Notes: generated by a model not told the origin, from the sequence alone. 64,000 nt of DNA from Sediminibacillus terrae (GCF_009602435.1 NZ_VZDQ01000024.1:422407-486406); one strand, 5' to 3'. Numbered from the stretch's first letter, positions 8,278 to 18,710 are shown. Translations and numbers: made by a program.

Positions 8278-9659
8278 TCTTGCGGCGATTTCCGGAAAAC
8301 CTTATAGCAAACAAAAATGACGACAATCAGCCCCACACTAATGAACAAGCCTATCCGTTCACCGGCATGGAATAGCGCACCAGCAAGTACGATCAGGATG
8401 AGAACCAAGCCCAAATAAGAGGTATATGGATAGCCAAAAGCTTTGAATGTTCCTTGATTTTCTTGATAGGTTGGATGCAACTTCAAATGAGAAGCCAAAA
8501 TCATGCCCCAATTCAGGATTAAAATCACTCCGGCAGAAGTGGTCACGTATTCATACATCGAACCCGGCAGTAAATAGGAAAATAAAATGGATACAGCAAG
8601 CCCGATTGCAGTTATCAACAAAGCGTAAACCGCTACACCCCGGCTGTTTTTCTGTTTGACTTTCGATGGTGCATCTCCGTCCTTGGCAAGGGAAACCATG
8701 ACGCGGCTTATCGAAAACAACGCGCCCACCATAGTCGAAAAGGCTGCACTGATAATAATGATGTTGAATATGGAATCTAGGTAGGGGATGCGGAAGGCAG
8801 ACAAAGCGGTGACAAACGGACTTTCCGATTCGTTGATCTCAGACCAGTCCACCATCCATAAAACAAAGAAAAGGGAAAGGACATACAGGGTTACCAACGT
8901 GATGATCAATCCGATTCCGGATTTGGAAATATCCCGTTTATGGTCTAATTCAGATGCCGTGACCCCGACAACGGCAATCCCGCCAAAGGAAAAAAAAATA
9001 AAAATCATCGCTGCCCAAAGCCCTCCAAGACCATGGGGAAAAAATCCTCCTATGCCAGTCTGAACGGCTGTATCCATCTCCCCCGGGGAAATGGCCCCAA
9101 GCAGAAATAAAGCGCCAAAGCCAATGAACGAAACCAGTGTGGCTATTTTGACGGTTGCAAACATTGACTCGATTTTCCCGAAATTTTGCACTCCCAACAA
9201 GTTGATACCAAAGCCGAGCGCTGCGTAAATGATAGAAAAAATCCATAACGGAATATGCGAAAACCAAAACTGCGTGAAAGTCGACAGTGCCACAATCTCG
9301 CTGGACATAATCAACACGCCGGACAACCAGTACATCCAGCCGGAAGTGAATCCTGCAGCATGGCCAAACGCTTTCGTGGCATATGCGCGGAAAGAGCCTG
9401 GCGACGGATCATTTATCGTCATTTCTGCCAGGGCGCTGAACACAAAAAATGTCGTCAGACCGGCAATTAAATAACCAAACAAAATGGACGGGCCCGCCGT
9501 TTTGATGGAAAGACCGGTACCAAGAAAGAATCCCGCTCCGATGATGGAACCGATCCCGATCAAGGACAGCTGCCACCAATGAAGATTGCCCTTGCCTTTT
9601 TCTATCTGCTTCTGTTGACGATGCTTAACAGCTTGTTTTACCAAGTGATGATGCTTCAA
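8265..9659 (-). CDS. APC-family amino acid permease
   Basis: A 464-residue amino acid/proton symporter of the APC superfamily with twelve predicted helices. The first helix carries the family motif IGIGSIIGAGFFLGTG (about residues 35-50) and the second loop has SALAEM. TTG at 9659 is chosen as start because AGGAGG lies 7 nt upstream; the longer frame from 9677 would place that ribosome site inside the gene. It resembles B. subtilis YtnA/YbxG-type permeases; substrate cannot be read from sequence. The gene stands alone on the minus strand, converging with the staygreen gene. Confidence 0.88.
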   Translation of the reverse strand: MKHHHLVKQAVKHRQQKQIEKGKGNLHWWQLSLIGIGSIIGAGFFLGTGLSIKTAGPSILFGYLIAGLTTFFVFSALAEMTINDPSPGSFRAYATKAFGHAAGFTSGWMYWLSGVLIMSSEIVALSTFTQFWFSHIPLWIFSIIYAALGFGINLLGVQNFGKIESMFATVKIATLVSFIGFGALFLLGAISPGEMDTAVQTGIGGFFPHGLGGLWAAMIFIFFSFGGIAVVGVTASELDHKRDISKSGIGLIITLVTLYVLSLFFVLWMVDWSEINESESPFVTALSAFRIPYLDSIFNIIIISAAFSTMVGALFSISRVMVSLAKDGDAPSKVKQKNSRGVAVYALLITAIGLAVSILFSYLLPGSMYEYVTTSAGVILILNWGMILASHLKLHPTYQENQGTFKAFGYPYTSYLGLVLILIVLAGALFHAGERIGLFISVGLIVVIFVCYKVFRKSPQDHGA

Positions 9660-9922
9660 ACCGATTTCCTCCTGCAACCCGACTTTGCCCTTATTATGTG
9701 CCGGTTGCTACAAAACCATAACCGATTCTCTTTACAAAGGGGGCTCTTTATCAGCGATCCATAGTCTACTTAAAGGGAAATGGCTGCTTTTTCCCAATCA
9801 AAAGGGAACGGAAAGATAAATTTGATAAGACTGCCCTATGGTCTTGTTTACGAAAGTACCCACACTGCGCGAAGGAAATCAGTTTGTATTCCAGGTCTAC
9901 CAGTCACTCCTTAACAATCCTT

Positions 9923-11497
9923 TTAAAAAAATAAAGATATCACCAAGGTCCAAATGCAAACAAACAATAACAGGCCAAAACTATATTTCAATGTCATGTT
10001 TGTTAAGGTTGCTTCGCTGCCTGTTTTACCTACCGCAGCGGTTGCGATGGCAATCGATTGCGGAGAGACAAGCTTAGCTATCACGCCGCCAGCTGTATTG
10101 GCGGCAACCAACAAGGAAGAATTGGTCCCGATGATATTGCCTGCAGTAGCCTGAATAGGTGCGAACAGTGTATTGTTGTTCACCACCGACCCTGTCATGA
10201 AGACGCCGATCCAACCGAGAACAGGTGACAGTAACGGAAAGACCTTTCCTGTTGTCGCAACTGCCTCCCCTAAAGCAGTTGTCAATCCACCGTAGGTCAT
10301 CAGCTTGGCAATGCCGATAATGGCACAGATCATGACAATTGGTTTCCAAAATTCTCGAACGGTCTTACCAAGAAGCTGTAGACTCTGGCTAAAACGAATC
10401 GCCCTTGTGGAAGCAACTGTCGTCAATCCTGCCAACAATATCGCTGTCCCGGTCGCCCCCATGAAATCAATCGAAACAGGTATGGAAGAACCAGGAATGA
10501 TGAAGCCCCATACCGCCCAATCAAACACTGCCCCCTCTGCAAACAACCCTTTAAAAACCGGCAAACTCCACACCAGCACGAATGCCGTTAATAGGTAAAA
10601 CGGAGACCAGGCCTTGATGACTTCGCCGGCAGAATACTTCTCCGTCTGACACTCCTTTCCGTTCAGTAAAAAAATGTTCTTCGGTTGCCACTTTTTTAAA
10701 AATAACGCCAACAAACCCATGGCAAGTAGAGAAGGAATGATATCTGCCAGCTCCGGTCCAAGCACAACTGTAATAAGCGCCTGGGTTACCGTGTATGTTG
10801 TTGAAGTAACCAGGATGGCGGGTAGTATTTCTTTCACTCCCTTTATCCCATCAACAAGCAGAATAAGCAAAAACGGAATCGTAAAATTAATGAGTGGCAA
10901 TGTCAGAGCCGTCATGATCGATACGTCCATCGAATTCACTCCGCCTTCCAATCCAAACGTGTCGATAATTCCCACCGGGATTCCAATTGCACCAAAAGCT
11001 CCGGATGCCCCATTGGCAATCAAACAGAGCATAGCGGCCTGCAACGGCTTGAAGCCAAGCGAAACCAACAGTACCGCACAGATAGCAATTGGAACGCCAA
11101 ATCCGGCAGCCCCTTCCAAAAAGGCATTAAAACAAAAGCCAATCAGTAATAAATGGATACGCTGGTCCTTCGATATCCCTACAATACTCCCGCGGAGTGT
11201 TTCAAATTTCCCTGACTTGACCGCAACTTTATATAACCATACAGCCATGACGATTATATAACCGATCGGCCATACTCCTTGAATCAATCCTTGCATGACG
11301 CTGCCCAGGGATTCCCCCAAAGGAAGCCGGAAAAGGAACAATGCAATGAAGAACGTCACCAGCAAATTTAACAGGGCGGCATAAATCCCCTTCATTTTCA
11401 ATACGGTCAGACATAATAAGAACAAGAGAATCGGTATTGCAGCGACCAGTGCTGATACAACCAGGTTATCAAATGGATTGAAGCTCTCTGCCAACAT
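9923..11497 (-). CDS. lctP: L-lactate permease
   Basis: A 524-residue lactate permease (LctP/LldP family) with about 13 membrane helices and the family stretches NAFLEGAAGFGVPIAI (about 118-133), SGAFGAIGIPVGI and NNNTLFAPIQ. It moves L-lactate with protons or sodium. It starts 36 nt after the ldh stop with GGGAG before the ATG, so ldh-lctP is one operon in which lactate made by Ldh can be exported or taken back. Control is inferred to be through the ldh Rex-box promoter. No clear terminator follows. Confidence 0.93.
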   Translation of the reverse strand: MLAESFNPFDNLVVSALVAAIPILLFLLCLTVLKMKGIYAALLNLLVTFFIALFLFRLPLGESLGSVMQGLIQGVWPIGYIIVMAVWLYKVAVKSGKFETLRGSIVGISKDQRIHLLLIGFCFNAFLEGAAGFGVPIAICAVLLVSLGFKPLQAAMLCLIANGASGAFGAIGIPVGIIDTFGLEGGVNSMDVSIMTALTLPLINFTIPFLLILLVDGIKGVKEILPAILVTSTTYTVTQALITVVLGPELADIIPSLLAMGLLALFLKKWQPKNIFLLNGKECQTEKYSAGEVIKAWSPFYLLTAFVLVWSLPVFKGLFAEGAVFDWAVWGFIIPGSSIPVSIDFMGATGTAILLAGLTTVASTRAIRFSQSLQLLGKTVREFWKPIVMICAIIGIAKLMTYGGLTTALGEAVATTGKVFPLLSPVLGWIGVFMTGSVVNNNTLFAPIQATAGNIIGTNSSLLVAANTAGGVIAKLVSPQSIAIATAAVGKTGSEATLTNMTLKYSFGLLLFVCIWTLVISLFF

Positions 11498-11533
11498 GTT
11501 AACTGCTCCCTTTTATAAGTTAGATCCCGACCG

Positions 11534-12472
<939 letters not shown>

Positions 12473-12484
12473 TCATACCTCCCT

Positions 12485-12514
12485 ATCCATATGTGAATTA
12501 ATTCACATATGGAT
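12485..12514 (-). promoter_or_regulatory. 30-bp perfect palindrome in the ldh leader (second Rex-like site)
   Basis: A perfect palindrome of 30 bp, centre ATGTGAATTAATTCACAT, ends directly at the ldh ribosome site. The centre matches the Rex consensus TTGTGAANNNNTTCACAA at 16 of 18 positions. In the mRNA it would form a strong hairpin next to the AGGGAGG. Confidence 0.7.
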
Positions 12515-12557
12515 GTAAAAATTTTTACCTTGGATTTTTCACCAGATCGACTACATA

Positions 12558-12575
12558 TTGTGAAACATTTCACAA
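12558..12575 (-). promoter_or_regulatory. Rex box overlapping the ldh start site
   Basis: TTGTGAAACATTTCACAA matches the Rex consensus TTGTGAANNNNTTCACAA at every fixed position. It begins 4 nt after the -10 box, so bound Rex would block initiation when NADH is low. Confidence 0.88.
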
Positions 12576-12579
12576 TTAA

Positions 12580-12608
12580 ATTATAATACACCTTTTTGAG
12601 ATTTGCAA
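12580..12608 (-). promoter_or_regulatory. Sigma-A promoter of ldh-lctP
   Basis: On the minus strand TTGCAA (12603-12608) is followed after exactly 17 nt by TATAAT (12580-12585). The start site would fall at about 12573, inside the Rex box. Confidence 0.82.
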
Positions 12609-12894
12609 TGCTTTTAAGGATAAGAATAAAGCATTTCTGAAATAGAAAGATTTTCGTAAAACCTCTCCAAAGTGTACACCGTTTCCTAAGTACCTTACCC
12701 ACTTTCACAGGAAATCACACAATCCTGGAACAACAGGAAAACCGCTAGACGTGCAATCAAACAGATAAAGCTCTGGAACCCGTCGATTATAGGATTAGTC
12801 GCTAGGACCAGATGTAGAAGGAACAGGCTTCACGTTAAAGCCATCAAGCAGGGAGACAACTCGTGTACCTGCTTGATGGCTGCTTTTTCCTTCT
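12609..12894. other. Spacer upstream of ldh
   Basis: Together with the ldh promoter this makes a gap of about 420 bp. Apart from the hairpin at 12839-12881 I see no gene or regulatory site; an open frame at 12469-12708 merely crosses the ldh promoter. Confidence 0.6.
12839..12881 (-). terminator. Strong hairpin after the SDR gene
   Basis: Perfect 14-bp arms AGCCATCAAGCAGG / CCTGCTTGATGGCT with a 15-nt loop, 14 nt after the stop of the minus-strand SDR. T-rich tails are short on the minus side (TTTAACG) and better on the plus side (GCTTTTTCC), so it may work in both directions. Confidence 0.65.
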
Positions 12895-13884
12895 TTACGA
12901 AACGGGGAAAGGAACACCGATATTTTCCTCGCTTAATTTCCAAAGGCGTTTCGCCGCTTCGGGATCAACCGCCCATGGACGGACACCCGTGGCTTTCTCA
13001 CTATCCTCTGGAACGACTTCTGCGATATCGACGTTTTCGCAATAAACTCCGCCAAGTCCATCAAGCTGCGGGCTCACAGCACACCAGACAACGGTGGCGG
13101 CCCCCTGCTCGATGGTATGGAATTGCGGCGTCTCCTCCTTGGATCCGGAACCGTTTTTGCTGTTTTTCATTTGCTTCGGTCCAAACTCCTCTTTAGTTAA
13201 ATCTCTGCCCAAATCGGTGGTAGGAATCAATCCGGGATGAACAGAAAAGGCACGGACATGGTGCGACTTTCCGCGTTCATCCAATTCCAGTGCGAATAAA
13301 CTGTTTGCCGTTTTCGACTGTGCATATGCTTTCCACTTATCATACGCATGATGCTCAAAGTGAGGGTCCTCAAAGTCAATGTTTCCCAACCGGTGGCCAC
13401 GCGATGATACCGCCACAACTCTGGCACCATCCGCTTGTTTTAAAGCCGGCCACAGGCGGGCAGTCAGTTGAAAATGCCCGAGATGGTTGGTGGCGAATTG
13501 CGATTCATAGCCCCTTTGATCCCGTCTTAATGGCGGCGCCATGATCCCCGCACTGTTGATGAGTATATCCAATGGACGTTTGGAGGAAAGGAAATTCTCC
13601 GCAAATGTATCGATAGAGGCTGGATCAAGTAAATCCATGGTATCTATTTCCACATTGGGAAGACCTTTCAGCGCTTCCTCCCCTTTTTCCAGACTCCGGA
13701 CAGGTACTACCACGGTTGCCCCTGCTTTTGCCAGCACTTTTGTTGTTTCCAACCCAATGCCTGAATATCCACCCGTTACGATGGCGGTTTTTCCTGCCAA
13801 GTCCATATCTCCTATCACTTCTGAAGCAGTTGCATAAGGATCGAAACCGGCCCCAACCGGTTTTTGAGCAATATTTATATTCAT
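12895..13884 (-). CDS. Short-chain dehydrogenase/reductase (retinol dehydrogenase-like)
   Basis: A 329-residue NAD(P)-dependent oxidoreductase of the extended SDR type resembling retinol dehydrogenase/WWOX-like bacterial enzymes. Cofactor motif TGGYSGIG is at 37-44, NSAG at 110-113 and the catalytic YxxxK is Y187-K191 (YAQSK). It is longer than classical 250-residue SDRs because of an N-terminal extension of about 30 residues and a C-terminal tail. Substrate is unknown. It is monocistronic with its own terminator. Confidence 0.85.
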   Translation of the reverse strand: MNINIAQKPVGAGFDPYATASEVIGDMDLAGKTAIVTGGYSGIGLETTKVLAKAGATVVVPVRSLEKGEEALKGLPNVEIDTMDLLDPASIDTFAENFLSSKRPLDILINSAGIMAPPLRRDQRGYESQFATNHLGHFQLTARLWPALKQADGARVVAVSSRGHRLGNIDFEDPHFEHHAYDKWKAYAQSKTANSLFALELDERGKSHHVRAFSVHPGLIPTTDLGRDLTKEEFGPKQMKNSKNGSGSKEETPQFHTIEQGAATVVWCAVSPQLDGLGGVYCENVDIAEVVPEDSEKATGVRPWAVDPEAAKRLWKLSEENIGVPFPVS

Positions 13885-14019
13885 AGATGCAACACTCCTT
13901 CCTATCGTTTAGTAGTGAATGTTTAAGAGCAAAGCGGTCTTCCCGCCTGCTACCAGCACTTCACTATATAACCTACTATAAACGCGGGAGTGTACTTCAA
14001 GGCAAGCATGATGCTCTAC

Positions 14020-15375
14020 CTATATGGAAAGATCCACAGTCGAAAAGGATAAATGATTGGACACCTTGATATCGTCCCGTCCATTTCCACCCGACAGACG
14101 CTCCACAAACCGGTTCCAATCACCGATATAATTGGCGGTGTTCCATGTATTATGGTAAGGGTGATAACGGGATAGGCTGTCGGTTTGTTCATCCTGGGTT
14201 TTACCGGCATAGGACTGCATAGCGGTGTTCACAACTTGCTTGAATGCAGCGTTGAAGTCGTTTTCTCCCAAGCTTCCCGCCATGCTGCTGACGATCTCGG
14301 AAACCAGGCGATTATCCCATCCAACTGCATACGATTCCTTATCCCTTGTGAACGGATCATTTCTCCTGTTGATTATATACTCCTCGGCTTTTTGGTTTTG
14401 CTTGTCAATAAAGGTATCGAATGCCGTTCCGAGCTTTGTCTTTACGCTGTCACTGATATCGTAGGTATCGGTAAGCAATGAAAACTTCATGGCGGTCAAA
14501 CCCAGTTCGACGCCGAACTCTTCTTCCGATTTATGCTTGTTGTATCCAAGCTGCCGGGAGTTATACCCAACGTTCCGTGTCTCCTTGGCCAATATGCCGA
14601 CCGCGGCTAAGTCCTCCATGCCATACCCTTTGTTTTCCTTATCTTGTCCCTCGACGTTTTCCTTTGCATATGCATGCCGCAATTGTTCCGCCATAAATTG
14701 GTTATCGGCCAGCAGCCACTCATCCGCGGTTCCCCTGATCCCTGCAAAATTCTCATTCTGCTCCACAAACGTTTGATACTGCTCTTTTCTTTGCTGGAAT
14801 TGTGATAAAACACTGGCTTTTAACGCAGTTTGTTCACCACTGACTCCATTATTTTCGAGGAAGCCCCCAATGATAGTTGAAAATGATTCTGCATATTCTT
14901 CGATTTGCGTACCGATGATTGTTTCAAGCTTTTGAAACTGGTCTGCCTGCTCCTCACCCGGGTAGCTCTGTTTTATCCGTTGGGAAAACTGCACATACTG
15001 TGAAGCTAGATAGTCGAGATCATTGGCAATGTTATCGGTGGACGATGCACTTGCATTCCGATTGGTGAGCCGCAATTCCAAAGACGCCCAGTTTATATCC
15101 ATGCCTTCCAAATCACTTTCGCGCATAGCCAAGACTTCCTCCTGGCTATAACTCCGTTTGTCGAAAGAAATCGTGCCGTCCTCCTTTTTGGAAAGGTTAA
15201 CCAGAATAGGAGACATCATCCGGCGGAGTGCTTCTTCCTTATGGACGTTTACGGAAGCAGACACCTCTGCTTTTTGTGGTGATTTCAAATTACTATTGTT
15301 TAGAAAATTCGTGTTGAAGGGTTGGGACAAGCTTCGATCACCAGCATGTCCTCTGATATTTTGTCCAACTTTCAT
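14020..15375 (-). CDS. Large helical protein of unknown function
   Basis: A 451-residue protein that I do not recognise. The ATG has AAAGGAG upstream. It has no signal peptide and no membrane segment, is hydrophilic and looks mainly helical. The N-terminal 50 residues are asparagine/serine-rich and probably disordered (MKVGQNIRGHAGDRSLSQPF), then comes RRMMSPILVNLSKKEDGTISF and a long helical body with LAAVGILAKETRNVGYNSRQ near 280. The gene lies just downstream of a secreted-protein gene on the same strand (90-nt gap), but separate ribosome sites and different base composition do not prove an operon. A structural or surface-associated role is possible but unsupported. Confidence 0.65.
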   Translation of the reverse strand: MKVGQNIRGHAGDRSLSQPFNTNFLNNSNLKSPQKAEVSASVNVHKEEALRRMMSPILVNLSKKEDGTISFDKRSYSQEEVLAMRESDLEGMDINWASLELRLTNRNASASSTDNIANDLDYLASQYVQFSQRIKQSYPGEEQADQFQKLETIIGTQIEEYAESFSTIIGGFLENNGVSGEQTALKASVLSQFQQRKEQYQTFVEQNENFAGIRGTADEWLLADNQFMAEQLRHAYAKENVEGQDKENKGYGMEDLAAVGILAKETRNVGYNSRQLGYNKHKSEEEFGVELGLTAMKFSLLTDTYDISDSVKTKLGTAFDTFIDKQNQKAEEYIINRRNDPFTRDKESYAVGWDNRLVSEIVSSMAGSLGENDFNAAFKQVVNTAMQSYAGKTQDEQTDSLSRYHPYHNTWNTANYIGDWNRFVERLSGGNGRDDIKVSNHLSFSTVDLSI

Positions 15376-15465
15376 GATATGGCACTCCTTTAGCCTGTTT
15401 TTTTACAACCTTTTTCTTGGTGGGCAAGAAATCTCGTATTTCCCCATCCTAAGAATTCATAAAGG

Positions 15466-16551
15466 TTAGTTCAAGAAAGTTATGGTGGGAATAGACTCTG
15501 CTCCACTTGCATAATAGTAGTTCAACACACTAAAGAAATCGATTGACTCACCTGTATTTAAGTCAAATACCAAAATATGATCTCCCCAATTTGTTAGGTC
15601 GTCCGTGTCCAGTCTTCGTGGGGTAGTTTTCCCAATAGTATCAACAAAAGAGCTATCATATTGTGTAGGAGGTCCTGAACGGAAAGAAGAAACGTGGTGA
15701 GTAAATAATGAACCCTCGTCCAAGTAGAGCAATATTGCATTATTTGAGCTTGCATAACTTGCAGTATAACTCACAGGTGCAGAAATAGATTTAATGTTAA
15801 CATCAGAAATACTATGCTGACGTTGGTTATAATTTCCATCCCACGCAAAATAAAACTCTCTCTCCCAATCTAGTTGGGTGTTTTCTCTTCCTATAGCAGC
15901 AACAAATACACCATTTGAATAAATGTCACCATTTGGATAGCCAAGCACAGCATATAACAGAGAATCTGATGTAGAGTACACACTTTCTGCTCCGTTAGGA
16001 TTGGTTGCATTCATTTTAATCGTATAGGTATCTTCTAATGTATTGGAAGAATATACTCTGAGTGCCCAGTCTCCCGAAGTTATTTGATTGTTTGCAACTA
16101 ATTGATTAGCATATCCGCCGATTGATGTAGGATATGCAGTCCCTGTTTCCCAATCGATTTGATAAAGTTCTACAATGTAATCCGGGTTCTCAGTTTCTAT
16201 TTCGAAAAGGATACTCCTATCACTAGGAATGCTAAAAAACCAAAAGTCATCAGGGTCAGAACTTGTCAATGAATCATTAAAATTCATCCTATCTCCAGAG
16301 ACATCAAAGTTCGAACTTACCGAAAAATCTGGTTTCTCTATAGAAATCCCACTATCCTTGTTTACTTTGGGAATCTCGGATTTAAAATCAACTTCGTTGT
16401 TATACAAGGGAGCTTGAACTTTGAACTTTTCTAAATTTTGTTGTTCATTTAGGGATGCGCTTTCAACTGTGGTAGAAATGGTGGAAATACTTAGAAGTAA
16501 GATAAGAAAAAAGATAGGAATAGAAGCATACTTTCTTTTAAGATTTTTCAT
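15466..16551 (-). CDS. Secreted protein with PPC-like beta-domain
   Basis: A 361-residue exported protein. The N-terminus MKNLKRKYASIPIFFLILLL is a classical signal peptide cut near ESA-S (about 32). Residues about 85-175 (NDSLTSSDPDDFWFFSIPSD, GDWALRVYSS) look like a bacterial pre-peptidase C-terminal (PPC) beta-sandwich, which often sits on secreted proteases; no protease domain is present. The second half is Ser/Tyr/Asn-rich and probably all beta. GGAGGAG precedes the ATG. Base composition is more AT-rich than the neighbours, suggesting a different origin. Function unknown. Confidence 0.65.
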   Translation of the reverse strand: MKNLKRKYASIPIFFLILLLSISTISTTVESASLNEQQNLEKFKVQAPLYNNEVDFKSEIPKVNKDSGISIEKPDFSVSSNFDVSGDRMNFNDSLTSSDPDDFWFFSIPSDRSILFEIETENPDYIVELYQIDWETGTAYPTSIGGYANQLVANNQITSGDWALRVYSSNTLEDTYTIKMNATNPNGAESVYSTSDSLLYAVLGYPNGDIYSNGVFVAAIGRENTQLDWEREFYFAWDGNYNQRQHSISDVNIKSISAPVSYTASYASSNNAILLYLDEGSLFTHHVSSFRSGPPTQYDSSFVDTIGKTTPRRLDTDDLTNWGDHILVFDLNTGESIDFFSVLNYYYASGAESIPTITFLN

Positions 16552-16765
16552 TCATTCTCTCCTCCAAAAATTTTTATCAATCAATGTTTATATCGACATT
16601 ATATAATGGAGTTTAATAGTTTGCTTGGTTTATTTTTATATTTTTGTAAATTACCAGGAAATAACGCAACATAAATGAATCCCTTGCTTTTCTCAGAGTA
16701 CAAATTCTAGATACTTATAAGAATTCATATTACTTAACTCCTCCATAAATAAATTAATTTTAATT

Positions 16766-18334
16766 CTAAAACTCTCGTAAATTCTTTTCCTTACCACTAA
16801 AAATCACCACCTGATTCCGCCCTTCTCCTTTTGCCGCATATAGTGCTTTATCCGCTTTATTCAATACCAGATTCAGCGTCTCTTCAGGCACTTTCTCCGC
16901 CTCTGCAACGCCGCAGCTTAACGTGACGGAAACCAAACCATCGGTCGTTCTGAGTGGATGTTCCTCGACACTTTTCCGCAATCGTTCCGCGATTTCCCAT
17001 CCCTCCCACGCTGTTTTCCCCTCCAGTCCAAGTACAAATTCTTCTCCGCCGTACCGGGCAAAAAGGAGGTTTTCCTGTAATTGGTTCTGGCAGATTCTTG
17101 CAACGTGAATAAGTAACTGATCCCCGGCAAAGTGACCAAATGTATCGTTCACATTCTTGAAAAAATCCACATCCATCAAAATAACCGTAAAAGGAAAGGC
17201 ATTATTTTTCGCGTTATTGAACGCTTTCTCACACTTTTCGAAAAATGCCCGACGGTTGTATAGGCGGGTAAGTTCATCATAATAAGCCAAGTTTTCCAAC
17301 TGAAGCTGAAGGCTTTTCACCTCGGTGATATCGGTAAAAATAATCAACAGACCTTTCGCTTGCTGGAGAGGGGCGGTTCGGACCTGATAGGTGCGCTTTA
17401 CATCATCTACCGTTAATTCGATTTCGCTTTGGGATTTTACCGATTCCAAATTAGAAGGAAGCGGCGCTCCAGAAAGAATCGGCCACACTTCCCTAAAATC
17501 CATCCCGAACAAATTTTTCCTTAAGCGCGGCAGCATTTGTTGACTGGCATGATTGAACTCTATCAAATGGTTGGAAGCATCCAACACCAGCACGCCATCA
17601 TTGATACTATGAAATATTTCATCCTTTGCAATCGGCATCACCCTGAACAACCGAGAAGAATTAATGGACCATAAATATAAAAGGGAAGAAAGCCACAAAA
17701 CCATCGGTACAGGATCAATACCAGGAGGCGTAATTCCGATCAGGTAAACAAAAGCAGTGACCATCGGGACCAGCGTACTGCACATCAGAGCGATCAACTG
17801 GGGTTGGTAAATTTTCGCCGTTTCTTTCCACCGGGAAAGCACCAGCAGAAACCCTACAAACATACAGGCGAACGTATAGATGCCATGAACCGCATACCAC
17901 ATGCCGATTTCCTGGTAAATATAAGGGATGCCCAAGACAGAATCCGCTTCAAAAACTTTATAATGAAGATGGTGAAAATCATTCGTGGCAACCATCAAAA
18001 AACTGACAAACGGAAGCAGCAAAAGCAGGAACAGGGTTTTCCTCTTCAATTGGATGCCTAAGTATCTCATGATGAACAACAAACCGAAGGGCGCGGCGAA
18101 TGGCAGACCGATATATTGGATGGTTGTCCAAAATTTCATCTCTTCCAAGGTGGTTGCCATCAAGCCAAAAGCAGCAGCAAAACAATAGATGGTTATCGAG
18201 GCAGTGTATAGAATGAAGTAGTTGGCAATATCACGGTAATTGTGGCGTTTTCTACATACATATAAACATAAATACAGATTAAGCACACCAGAGGTGCAAA
18301 TTAAGGTTATAAAAGCGGTTAAAGGAGCATGCAC
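16766..18334 (-). CDS. Membrane diguanylate cyclase (7TM-PAS-GGDEF)
   Basis: A 522-residue sensor enzyme. Residues 1-230 hold seven helices of the histidine-kinase-type 7TM sensor region, about 237-338 a PAS domain (SINDGVLVLDASNHLIEFN) and 345-515 a GGDEF domain with active site GGEEF at 429-433. It should make cyclic di-GMP from two GTP in response to a membrane or small-molecule cue. The usual inhibitory RxxD motif upstream of the active site is replaced (QENLLFARYGG), so feedback inhibition is probably absent. No EAL domain or partner phosphodiesterase is nearby. Confidence 0.9.
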   Translation of the reverse strand: MHAPLTAFITLICTSGVLNLYLCLYVCRKRHNYRDIANYFILYTASITIYCFAAAFGLMATTLEEMKFWTTIQYIGLPFAAPFGLLFIMRYLGIQLKRKTLFLLLLLPFVSFLMVATNDFHHLHYKVFEADSVLGIPYIYQEIGMWYAVHGIYTFACMFVGFLLVLSRWKETAKIYQPQLIALMCSTLVPMVTAFVYLIGITPPGIDPVPMVLWLSSLLYLWSINSSRLFRVMPIAKDEIFHSINDGVLVLDASNHLIEFNHASQQMLPRLRKNLFGMDFREVWPILSGAPLPSNLESVKSQSEIELTVDDVKRTYQVRTAPLQQAKGLLIIFTDITEVKSLQLQLENLAYYDELTRLYNRRAFFEKCEKAFNNAKNNAFPFTVILMDVDFFKNVNDTFGHFAGDQLLIHVARICQNQLQENLLFARYGGEEFVLGLEGKTAWEGWEIAERLRKSVEEHPLRTTDGLVSVTLSCGVAEAEKVPEETLNLVLNKADKALYAAKGEGRNQVVIFSGKEKNLREF

Positions 18335-18484
18335 GATTTACCGGACCTCTTTTTAGTAGGTATTTTTCTATAATGTAGCACAGATTTCGTGCTTTTTGTG
18401 GTTTTCACAGAAAAATTTTCCAGCGTGCGAAGAAAGAGGTTCCCGGCATGGGAGTTATTGGTACAATCACAACAGGGCTGGCAT

Positions 18485-18646
18485 CTACCGTCGGTTAAAT
18501 TGTCCTGTCAGTTCTAAGGAGACAAATATGGCAACAAGCAGCATGACTGTTCCGTTGAAGTAACTATGATGAGAGAGATTCAACCATACCACCAGCATGG
18601 TCAGCACAAGGGAAATGAAAAGTGAAACTTTCACCAAAACCACCAT
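18485..18646 (-). CDS. Small two-helix membrane protein
   Basis: A 53-residue protein with two hydrophobic stretches, VKVSLFISLVLTMLVVW and TVMLLVAIFVSLELTG, and an NRR end. GAAGAGG lies upstream, but several start codons are possible (ATG 18646, GTG 18634). It lies just after the mqo terminator on the same strand, so it probably uses read-through or its own promoter. No known family is recognised. Confidence 0.45.
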   Translation of the reverse strand: MVVLVKVSLFISLVLTMLVVWLNLSHHSYFNGTVMLLVAIFVSLELTGQFNRR

Positions 18647-18667
18647 CCTCTTCTTCCTAACATAAAA

Positions 18668-18705
18668 GGAAGCATAAATGAGTATATACAGCCATTTATG
18701 CTTCC
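18668..18705 (-). terminator. Intrinsic terminator after mqo
   Basis: Perfect 13-bp arms GGAAGCATAAATG / CATTTATGCTTCC with a 12-nt loop; on the minus strand followed by TTTTATG. It begins 6 nt after the mqo stop. Confidence 0.82.
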
Positions 18706-18710
18706 TCCTA

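Noticed and set aside
10674..11261. 195-codon plus-strand frame opposite lctP
   Set aside because: Mirror frame of a well-supported permease gene; composition is typical of an antisense shadow.
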